Shown here piece by piece: positions 40,913 through 48,008 of a stretch of 64,000 bases of DNA; positions within the stretch are counted from its first letter, which is position 1; each line of letters starts with the position of its first letter. The stretch comes from Gastranaerophilus sp944325835. Its GTDB lineage: Bacteria > Cyanobacteriota > Vampirovibrionia > Gastranaerophilales > Gastranaerophilaceae. Under the pieces are notes generated by a model that saw only the letters and a program-made list of their open reading frames with translations, was not told the origin of the DNA and ran no database searches. A program made the translations under genes and the position numbers. Location of the stretch: assembly GCA_963931575.1 (NCBI GenBank), contig OZ007029.1, positions 1,550,001 through 1,614,000 on the forward strand, in the 5' to 3' direction.

Positions 40913-43272
40913 AATTTTTAAAATTAATAGTATTATTCGCTATTATGGCGTTATTTGTATTCCTGAGTTTTACTCTAAAAGGAAATGTTGAAACTAATTT
41001 GTTAAAGACTATTTTGCCCTCTGATATCGCTGCATCTACGGATATCATTCCAATCGCTAATAAATCCGCATCGGTTATAAAAGTCGTATTTGAAGCGGAT
41101 AGCGTTCAAAACCTTGATAAATTAAGAGATAATTTTATTGATTCTGTAGATAAAAACTATTTTGAAATTAATAAACCGGATGTTTCCAACTTACTAAATC
41201 AATATCTTTCACATCCGGCAAATTTCCTCTCTGATAGTGCGCGTGAGCTACTTAAAAATGAAAAATATGATGAAGTTTATGCCCGCAGCCTTCAAGCCTT
41301 ATACAATCCTACGGGAATACAATTGAGTGCGATAGATAAAGATCCTTATCTTTTTGTTGATGATTTCATACTCGCAAACAGCAAATTTTACCGGACTGTT
41401 AGTAGTAGTGATGATAAATATTATGATTTTTTATCTGTTAAGATTAAAAGCAAAGAGGGATTGTCACCTGATTTAAGCAACAAAAAAATCGCTGAAATCG
41501 TTCAGCTGCAAAAGAGCCTGACAAATTCATCTTCTAAAATTTATCTGGCGGGAAGTCCCGTGCACTCGTATACAACAAGTACAAATTCTGTTGTAAGTAT
41601 TAATATTATCTGTTTTTTGTCGACACTTCTGATAGCAATTATGACTTATTATTACTTTAGAAGTATAAAAGTTTTAATTCCTATTGCGCTTAGCATAATT
41701 TTCGGTATGCTGACGGGTTATGTCGCAACAAAGCTGTGGTTTGATAACTTCCAGATTATTACAATGGTTTTTTCAACGACGCTTATCGGTATCGGAATAG
41801 ATTATTCATATCATTATTGTTTTGCTGACAAATTTGATAAAATATTTATTGTCCGAGAAAGACTCGCGATAAGGAACGTGAGCGAGTCTTTTGAGTGGCC
41901 TATTAGACAGCACTCTGCCGAGAAAAACAGTCCAGTGAACTGTTTTTCGAGAGGAAAGCTGGTTGACCTGCGTTACCCGCCTGACAAATCAAAGATTAGA
42001 AACGGCGGTGATATTATGCTCGCCTGCTCCCCTCGTTCCCACGAGGTGACACCGCGAGCATCGGCTGGCGCTTTGAGCAGGACAAGCAGGCGACGGAGAA
42101 CTGCTTTATTTAAAAATTTATCTTTAAGCCTGCTGACGACAATAGTGCCGTTTGCACTGTTATATTTGACCGGCATCGAACTATTAAAGCAGATTGCGGT
42201 ATTTACGGTATTCGGTCTGAGTGCGATTTATGCTCTGGTGGTGTTTTTTTATCCGTGTTTTGATTTCCCTAAGCCGAAACAATCAATCAAATTCCCGCAA
42301 AAAATATATAAAATTACATTGATTATACTAATGCTTTTGAGTGTTGCAGGCTGCGTAAGATTACATTTTAATGATTCTCTGACCGCACTTTATACACCTT
42401 CTAAAAAGTTGTTAAACGCGGAGAAACTCTTTAATGAAGTGTCCGGGAATTTTTCTCAAAATACTCAGTTCATTACGATAAAAGGAGCAGCTTTTGAAGA
42501 AATTTTACAACGGGAAGAAAAAGTGTGCGAAAAATTAACGCAAAATAAAATTGAATATCTTGCCCTGTCAAAATTTATACCGTCAAAGAGCAGACAGGCC
42601 GAAAATTTTGCACTTGTCAAAAAGTTATATGTAAATAATCCGGATGCATATAGAGGAATTTTATCTGCCGGTCAGATTGCAAATCTAAAAAAACAAACAT
42701 TTTCACCCGTAGAATTTAATATAAATTCATACCCTTATCTGTCAGATTTTATGCTAAATCCGACGACTTCTTTAATTCTGGTGTTTACGCCCGATAATAT
42801 CAGCGTGGATGAAGATTTTGCGCATGTTGTAAATCTTCGCAGCGATATTGAAAAATATATGCAAAAGTACAGAGAAATTCTTTTTGCAATATTTCCTTTT
42901 GTATTTTTGATATTGGTATTAGTTGTTGTTTACGCTTTAAAAAGAAATTTAAAGCTTTTGCTGCCGCCGGTTCTCGGAATTTTTGGAGCGGCCGGACTTA
43001 CATCTTTTATACTTGGTGAGTTAAATCTTTTCAGTCTGATTTCTCTTTATCTGGTACTGGGTTTTACCATGGATTATTCTATTTTCCGCGCTGGTGGAAG
43101 CAGGCATGTGGAAGATGCGATTTTTATTTCGGCTCTGACAACGGCATTTTCTTTCCTGATGCTTTCGACGACAGGGTTTAAACTTTTAGAATCTATCTCG
43201 CTTGTGCTTTTCTTTGGAATTTTAATTTCATATATTACAGGTTATCTTATTTTTAATAATAAAAATGATTAA
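40897..43272 (+). CDS. apeM: MMPL/RND-type exporter (ApeM-like) with in-frame repeat insertion
   Basis: A 791-residue inner-membrane transporter expected to move the polyene lipid to the periplasm. It has two RND-like halves, each with an N-terminal helix, a periplasmic domain and a helix bundle: VSINIICFLSTLLIAIMTYY and IGIGIDYSYHYCF in the first, FPFVFLILVLVVVYALKR and LGFTMDYSIFRAG in the second, including the conserved DYS motifs. Residues about 319-404 are encoded by a palindromic repeat (41850-42107, 258 bp) inserted in frame just after the first DYSYHYC helix. They are Arg/Ser-rich and unlike the rest. Without the insertion the protein would be about 705 residues. Whether it still works is unknown. 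Confidence 0.88.
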   Translation: MVHQIKFLKLIVLFAIMALFVFLSFTLKGNVETNLLKTILPSDIAASTDIIPIANKSASVIKVVFEADSVQNLDKLRDNFIDSVDKNYFEINKPDVSNLLNQYLSHPANFLSDSARELLKNEKYDEVYARSLQALYNPTGIQLSAIDKDPYLFVDDFILANSKFYRTVSSSDDKYYDFLSVKIKSKEGLSPDLSNKKIAEIVQLQKSLTNSSSKIYLAGSPVHSYTTSTNSVVSINIICFLSTLLIAIMTYYYFRSIKVLIPIALSIIFGMLTGYVATKLWFDNFQIITMVFSTTLIGIGIDYSYHYCFADKFDKIFIVRERLAIRNVSESFEWPIRQHSAEKNSPVNCFSRGKLVDLRYPPDKSKIRNGGDIMLACSPRSHEVTPRASAGALSRTSRRRRTALFKNLSLSLLTTIVPFALLYLTGIELLKQIAVFTVFGLSAIYALVVFFYPCFDFPKPKQSIKFPQKIYKITLIILMLLSVAGCVRLHFNDSLTALYTPSKKLLNAEKLFNEVSGNFSQNTQFITIKGAAFEEILQREEKVCEKLTQNKIEYLALSKFIPSKSRQAENFALVKKLYVNNPDAYRGILSAGQIANLKKQTFSPVEFNINSYPYLSDFMLNPTTSLILVFTPDNISVDEDFAHVVNLRSDIEKYMQKYREILFAIFPFVFLILVLVVVYALKRNLKLLLPPVLGIFGAAGLTSFILGELNLFSLISLYLVLGFTMDYSIFRAGGSRHVEDAIFISALTTAFSFLMLSTTGFKLLESISLVLFFGILISYITGYLIFNNKND
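41850..42107 (+). repeat. Modular palindromic repeat, copy C, inside apeM
   Basis: Starts TGTCCGAGAAAGACTCGCG and ends CGGAGAACTGCTTT. It is 258 bp, a multiple of three, with no stop codon in the apeM frame. Hairpins: AAAGACTCG/CGAGTCTTT, GAAAAACAGT/ACTGTTTTTC, CCTCGTTCCCACGAGG and ATGCTCG/CGAGCAT. Its 3' half is nearly identical to copy D 1.4 kb downstream. Confidence 0.93.
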
Positions 43273-43275
43273 TTC

Positions 43276-43633
43276 TGTCCGAGAAAGACTCGCGCCCGGC
43301 TTAGCCGGAGCCATACTTGTATCAATCGCTACCGAGAGCGTATGAAACAAATGTGGAAGCCACTCAGTGGCCGAGTCTTTTGAGTGGCACTCTGCCGAGC
43401 AAAACAATCCAGTGAATTGTTTTGCGAGAGGTAGACAGCACTCTGCCGAACAAACGATTGAGTATCGTTTGTGAGAGGTAAGCAGGTGTTGACCTGCGTT
43501 ACCCGCCTGACAAATCAAAGATTTGAAACGGCGGTGATATTATGCTCGCCTGCTCCCCTCGTTCCCACGAGGTGACACCGCGAGCATCGGCTGGCGCTTT
43601 GAGCAGGGCAAGCAGGCGACGGAGAACTGCTTT
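43276..43633 (+). repeat. Modular palindromic repeat, copy D
   Basis: The longest copy (358 bp), filling the gap between apeM and the methyltransferase gene. Same ends as copies A-C. It holds two consecutive CGA-stem-GAGAG modules with different stems (GCAAAACAAT/ATTGTTTTGC and ACAAACGAT/ATCGTTTGT) and the shared 3' half. Just after its end a TGGTACAAT box lies six bases before the next ATG. Confidence 0.93.
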
Positions 43634-43653
43634 TTTTATGGTACAATAAGTTT

Positions 43654-44727
43654 ATGAAAACAATAAAACGACAGCATGACAGGAATTCAATAATACAGGC
43701 TCTGACAGAGGCCCAGAAACTGGCATTTGCGCCGTTAGCGTTTCAGGCGCTGGCTGCAATGTTAGATTTCGGAATTTTCCAGCTTCTTGACAGCAGGGCT
43801 GTGAGCGAACAGGAAATAATTAACGGCTTAAAGCTTGATGAATACATAGTAAGGACTCTTTTACAAATTGCGGTATTAAATAACTGGGCAGAAAAAAAAG
43901 AGGAATTATTCTCACTTACAAAAATGGGGAAACTCTTTTTATATGACGAAATGACAAAGGCAAATTTTGATTTTGTAAAAGATGTTTGCTACCTTGGAGC
44001 AAGTGAATTAGCAGCATCATTTAAAAATCGCAAGCCGGAAGGGCTGCATAAATTCGTCGGTGAATATCCGACCATTTATCCGGCGCTGACAAAGCTTCCG
44101 GAGAAAATGCGCCACAGCTGGTATGCATTTGATCATCTTTATTCTGATAATTGTTTTGATGAAGTATTTAAAATTATTAGCCGGAGCTACCGTTCAATCT
44201 TTGATATCGGCGGAAATACCGGTAAATTTGAAAGAGTTTGCTTCAAATATGACGAAAATTTTGACATAACGATGCTGGATTTGCCGGAAAATATTGACCA
44301 TATAAAAAATGATGAGGAGTTAAAGAATTGTAAATTTCATCCAATAAATGTTCTTAATGAAAATCCGCACTACCCTGAGATTAAAAATAGTGCAGTTTTT
44401 ATGAGTCAGTTTCTGGATTGTTTTTCAAAAGCGGAAATTCAAAAAATCCTTACGGATTTAGTTAAAAATATGGATAACAATTCCGCGATATACATTCTTG
44501 AGCCTTTTACAGATCAGCAGAAGTATAGTGGTGCAGAATATTCTCTTTCTCATATTTCACTTTACTTCACCTGTATGGCGAACGGTGTCAGCAAAATGTA
44601 TACACTCCGTGAAATGGAGGAAATTATTAAAAAATCCGGACTTTGCATAACAAACTGTATACAAAATATTGGCTCTTACGATTATACGCTTCTGGAGTGC
44701 AGAAAAAATGCAATGGTTTCAGATTAG
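43654..44727 (+). CDS. apeB: SAM-dependent methyltransferase (ApeB-like)
   Basis: A 357-residue class I methyltransferase of the O-methyltransferase/AcetylSerotonin type: an N-terminal winged-helix dimerisation domain (AFQALAAMLDFGIFQLL, then EQEIINGLKLDEYIVRTLLQIA) and a Rossmann domain with motif I IFDIGGNTGKFE, MLDLPENIDH as motif II and the later VFMSQFLDCFSKAE. Aryl polyene loci carry such an enzyme, which may methylate the aryl head group. The start is leaderless, six bases after TACAAT (43642-43647). It overlaps the acyltransferase gene by 20 bp. Confidence 0.87.
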   Translation: MKTIKRQHDRNSIIQALTEAQKLAFAPLAFQALAAMLDFGIFQLLDSRAVSEQEIINGLKLDEYIVRTLLQIAVLNNWAEKKEELFSLTKMGKLFLYDEMTKANFDFVKDVCYLGASELAASFKNRKPEGLHKFVGEYPTIYPALTKLPEKMRHSWYAFDHLYSDNCFDEVFKIISRSYRSIFDIGGNTGKFERVCFKYDENFDITMLDLPENIDHIKNDEELKNCKFHPINVLNENPHYPEIKNSAVFMSQFLDCFSKAEIQKILTDLVKNMDNNSAIYILEPFTDQQKYSGAEYSLSHISLYFTCMANGVSKMYTLREMEEIIKKSGLCITNCIQNIGSYDYTLLECRKNAMVSD

Positions 44728-45613
44728 AGAACAGGCTGCGGGTAGAAACAGGCTCAAAATCTCCTGGTGGCTTTACAAAGTTTTCGGTAAAAATGCATTA
44801 TACCTGATTGCATTTTTTGTTGCATTTTTTACCTTTGTTTTTGCGGGAAACGTCAGGGCATATTCGCGCAAATATTTTACGGTTATTGAACCTTATACGG
44901 GTTTAAAACCGAATTTGCTAAATCAATTTAGACATATCTGTTCTTATGCACTGGGTTTAGTTGATAAAATGCTTGTATATTCCGGCAATTTCAATATAAA
45001 TGATGTTGTTTTTGAAAATGAAGATGACAGAAAAATGTTTTTTGATGATATTGAAAAGCAAAAAGGAGTATTTTTTATCTGCAACCATATCGGGAATATA
45101 GAAGTTTTACAGGGATTTTCGTTGAGCAGTAATCCGGAATATAAAATAAATATTTTTCTGAGCCGCCGCCAGAGTCAAATTTTTAATGAATTTATAGATG
45201 AAATTAAGCAGGATCTGCCGGTAAGGATTTTCCCGATTGAGGAGATAGGCGTAGACACGGTGATAGAGCTTAAAGACAATCTTGATAAAGGGGATATCGT
45301 TTTTATTGCGGGCGACAGGCTTGCGGAGAATAATGACAGTAAATGCGTTGAACAAACGCTGTTTGCCCGAAAAATCTTTCTGCCGGTCGGAACATTTAAA
45401 CTTGCAAAGCTAATGGAGGTTCCGACGTATTTTATTACTGCGCTGAAGTGCGGTGGAAAGTATAAAGTTTATCTTGAAAAACAGTATAATTTGTCTGAGA
45501 ATGAATTGATTGCGTCCTATACAAAATATCTGGAAAAAATGATTTTAGTTAACCCGTTCCAGTTTTTTCATTTTTTTGATTTCTTTGCCCGGGAAAGGCT
45601 CGCGCCCGGCTGA
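44708..45613 (+). CDS. LpxL/HtrB-type acyltransferase (ApeJ acyltransferase part)
   Basis: About 301 residues from the ATG at 44708. One N-terminal transmembrane helix (LYLIAFFVAFFTFVFAG) precedes the acyltransferase domain with the HX4E motif in FFICNHIGNIEVLQGF and the later GDIVFIAGDRLAEN. In characterised loci ApeJ is a glycosyltransferase fused to this acyltransferase; only the acyltransferase part is here. The last residues (ERLAPG) and stop codon are made by palindromic repeat copy E, so the C-terminus is chimeric. Confidence 0.85.
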   Translation: MQWFQIREQAAGRNRLKISWWLYKVFGKNALYLIAFFVAFFTFVFAGNVRAYSRKYFTVIEPYTGLKPNLLNQFRHICSYALGLVDKMLVYSGNFNINDVVFENEDDRKMFFDDIEKQKGVFFICNHIGNIEVLQGFSLSSNPEYKINIFLSRRQSQIFNEFIDEIKQDLPVRIFPIEEIGVDTVIELKDNLDKGDIVFIAGDRLAENNDSKCVEQTLFARKIFLPVGTFKLAKLMEVPTYFITALKCGGKYKVYLEKQYNLSENELIASYTKYLEKMILVNPFQFFHFFDFFARERLAPG

Positions 45614-45638
45614 GCCGGAACGGCGAAGAACTGCCTTT
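45586..45638 (+). repeat. Short palindromic repeat remnant, copy E
   Basis: TGCCCGGGAAAGGCTCGCG at the start corresponds to the family 5' end, followed by CCGGC-TGA-GCCGG and then CGAAGAACTGCCTTT, the 3' end. The internal modules are missing, so it is a deletion derivative. It supplies the end of the acyltransferase gene. Confidence 0.75.
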
Positions 45639-45659
45639 TGCCGCAAGTCCAACGCCAAA

Positions 45660-46451
45660 TCAGCAGTAATTAGGTGAAACGCCCCAGTTGAGTTTGTTTC
45701 TTAAAATCGTATAAAATTCCGTATCATCAAGTATTAAAAGTTTTGCGCGCAGCGGTGATTTTTTAATTTTAATTTCTTTGTTCAGTTTGTAGTTACCCTG
45801 ACCGTCAACGGAGAGAATAAATTCTTTTTCATCGCCCGAGGCTGAAATAGAAATTTCTTCATCTGCCGGAATAACAAGCGGTCTTGCGGTAAGCGTGTGC
45901 GGACAGATAGGAACTATTACAAAGGCTTCAATATCCGGTGACAATACCGGCCCGCCTGCAGAAAGCCCGTAGGCAGTCGAACCCGTCGGGGTAGATATTA
46001 TAATCCCGTCTGCAAGGTAGTTGCAAACACCTTTACCGTTGATTTTTAGTTGAAATCTTGCGGTTCTGCCCTGTTCCGGAGATTTTATAACAAAATCGTT
46101 CAGCGCAATTTGCCCTTCTGTTTCCAGCATAAGCCGTTTTTCAATTCTATATTCGCCTTTTTGAATTTTTTCTAAAGAGCGTGCGAAATCCTCTTTAGAG
46201 GATTGCGACAAAAACCCGAGGCGCCCGAGATTTATACCGAAAATGGCAGTTTCTTCTTCTGCAAAAAATCTTGCGGTTTTTAAAATCGTTCCGTCACCCC
46301 CGATAACAAATGCGATGTCAAAACCGGTTTTTAAATTGTTTATATCTAAAATTTCATAGTTTAGCCCGCTTGAGTCAAGCGTTTTGATTAATTCCTCTTT
46401 TACCGCCGGTGATGCCGTAATTTCAGGATTATAAATTATTGCAGTTTTCAT
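45660..46451 (-). CDS. nadK: NAD kinase
   Basis: A 263-residue enzyme that makes NADP from NAD and ATP. The signature GGDGT is in DIAFVIGGDGTILKTARFF, followed by GINLGRLGFLSQ, the substrate loop NDFVIKSP, YLADGIIISTPTGSTAYGLSAGGP and ICPHTLTARPLVIP. Length is slightly short but normal for bacteria. It is convergent with the acyltransferase gene, with repeat copy E between. Confidence 0.97.
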   Translation of the reverse strand: MKTAIIYNPEITASPAVKEELIKTLDSSGLNYEILDINNLKTGFDIAFVIGGDGTILKTARFFAEEETAIFGINLGRLGFLSQSSKEDFARSLEKIQKGEYRIEKRLMLETEGQIALNDFVIKSPEQGRTARFQLKINGKGVCNYLADGIIISTPTGSTAYGLSAGGPVLSPDIEAFVIVPICPHTLTARPLVIPADEEISISASGDEKEFILSVDGQGNYKLNKEIKIKKSPLRAKLLILDDTEFYTILRNKLNWGVSPNYC

Positions 46452-46561
46452 AATGATTTTAATTTAACATATTTTAATACCATAGGCAAGTAGTATGTAT
46501 GAAGTAATAAAAATTGTTTTCTTTTTAATATAATTATGTTATATTGTTATTGTCCACAATT

Positions 46562-46663
46562 TGCCCGAGAAAGACTTTGAAAAAGTCTTTTGAGCGGCGG
46601 TTAGACAGCGAGTCGCGGGTTGACCTGCGAGAGCAGGGCAAGCAGGCGACGGAGAACTGCTTT
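46562..46663 (+). repeat. Short palindromic repeat, copy F
   Basis: Begins TGCCCGAGAAAGACTTT-GAA-AAAGTCTTTTGAG and ends GCAGGCGACGGAGAACTGC. The arm pair has changed from AAAGACTCG/CGAGTCTTT to AAAGACTTT/AAAGTCTTT, that is, on both sides together. It lies in the nadK-ctpA gap; the rest of 46452-46733 is AT-rich promoter-like DNA. Confidence 0.85.
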
Positions 46664-46733
46664 GTTGGAACTTTTTACAAAACAGTTCGTCTAAGTGATT
46701 AAAAGAATGGAAGTTGTGGAGGAAGAGTTTAAT

Positions 46734-47954
46734 ATGATGAAGAAAACAAAAACCCGAAATACAATTTTAGGAACAATTACTTTATTATTAGGCCTGTCGT
46801 TGAGTCTGCCGGTTATGGCGGAAACACCGCAGGAGTTGTATGATTATGTCTGGAGAAACGTTAACGCTAAATATGTTGACCAGACCAACAACGAACAAAA
46901 TTGGGCGAGATGGCGCCATAAATATGATGCGGCAATTAAAACGCCTGAAGATGCTTATGTTGCCATTGCAACGATGCTTGCGAGTTTGAACGACCCGTAT
47001 ACAAGATTTTTAGACCCGAAAGAATTTGCGGAAGAAACGAGTTCTATTCAGGGCTCTCTTAAAGGTATAGGTATCCAGATTGCGGTTAAAGACGGCAAGT
47101 TAATGGTTATCGCGCCGCTTGAAGGCACACCTGCAGAACGCGCCGGAATCCTTGCAGATGATGAAATCCTTGAAATTGACGGCATAAGCACAAAAGGTAT
47201 TACGGTTGATAAAGCCGCTGACAAAATCAGAGGTAAAGAAGGTACGGCCGTTAACCTCTTAATTAAGCGTAAAGACTCTGTGCCGAAAGTGTATAGAGTA
47301 ACAAGAGAAAATATTGAAATAAAATCAATTTCTCAGAAAACGCCTTTTGATACGGTGGTTCCGGAAAATATGGCTTACATCAAGATAAGTTCATTCCTGA
47401 GCCGGAATTTGACAAAGGAATTTACAAACGTTCTTGCTCAATCACTGGATAAAGAAGGATATATTCTGGACTTGCGTTCAAACCCGGGCGGTCTGTTGGA
47501 TAATGCGATTAACATTTCCGATATGTTTTTGCCGGGCGGTGTAATAGTAAGTACCGTTGACCGTGACGGTTACAAGGTTTCGCAGCGCGCAGCCAAAACC
47601 GTTTACACAAATAAACCGCTCGTTGTCTTAATCAACAAAGGCTCTGCATCTGCCAGCGAAATCCTTTCCGGTGCGCTGAAAGATCACAGACGAGCAATAA
47701 TTATCGGTGAAAAATCCTTTGGTAAAGGGCTGGTTCAGGAGGTTAATCATCTTCCGATGAATTCTGGCATGAATATTACAATCCAAAGATATTTGACTCC
47801 GAACGGAAGTGATATTCACAAAAAAGGTATAACTCCGGATATAATTGTTGAATTGACTGAGGATAATGTTAAAAATAAAGATGACGTTCAATTGAAAAAA
47901 GCAATTGAAGTTCTGGATAGTATGATTAAAGAGCAAGCTGTAGCAGTCAGATAG
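46734..47954 (+). CDS. ctpA: Carboxy-terminal processing protease (S41, PDZ)
   Basis: About 406 residues from the ATG at 46734 (GGAGGAAGAG upstream). A signal peptide (TILGTITLLLGLSLSLPVMA) is followed by a helical N-terminal part, a PDZ domain (about residues 95-180, IGIQIAVKDGKLMVIAPLEG) and the S41 peptidase core: LDLRSNPGGLLDNAI, the catalytic Ser in NKGSASASEILSGAL and the Lys in IGEKSFGKGLVQ. It would trim or degrade proteins in the periplasm. It is close in style to cyanobacterial CtpA. Confidence 0.95.
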   Translation: MMKKTKTRNTILGTITLLLGLSLSLPVMAETPQELYDYVWRNVNAKYVDQTNNEQNWARWRHKYDAAIKTPEDAYVAIATMLASLNDPYTRFLDPKEFAEETSSIQGSLKGIGIQIAVKDGKLMVIAPLEGTPAERAGILADDEILEIDGISTKGITVDKAADKIRGKEGTAVNLLIKRKDSVPKVYRVTRENIEIKSISQKTPFDTVVPENMAYIKISSFLSRNLTKEFTNVLAQSLDKEGYILDLRSNPGGLLDNAINISDMFLPGGVIVSTVDRDGYKVSQRAAKTVYTNKPLVVLINKGSASASEILSGALKDHRRAIIIGEKSFGKGLVQEVNHLPMNSGMNITIQRYLTPNGSDIHKKGITPDIIVELTEDNVKNKDDVQLKKAIEVLDSMIKEQAVAVR

Positions 47955-47957
47955 AGG

Positions 47958-48007
47958 CGCAGCCATGCGTGCCCGTTTCAGGGCGAAAATGGCGGAGAAC
48001 TGCTTTT
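47958..48007 (+). repeat. Minimal repeat remnant before recJ, copy G
   Basis: A short GC-rich piece with hairpin GCCC-GTTTCA-GGGC and the family 3' end GGCGGAGAACTGCTTTT directly abutting the recJ ATG. Its GGAG is the only Shine-Dalgarno-like sequence, 12 nt from the start codon. Confidence 0.6.
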
Positions 48008-48008
48008 C

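Noticed and set aside
41973..42176. Antisense frame inside the apeM insertion, and a similar one at 43228-43518
   Set aside because: They arise from GC-rich palindromic repeats and lack ribosome sites or recognisable domains.
41850..43633. Copies C and D as ends of a composite transposon
   Set aside because: They are direct, not inverted, copies without terminal inverted repeats, and the DNA between them is ordinary apeM sequence with no transposase.
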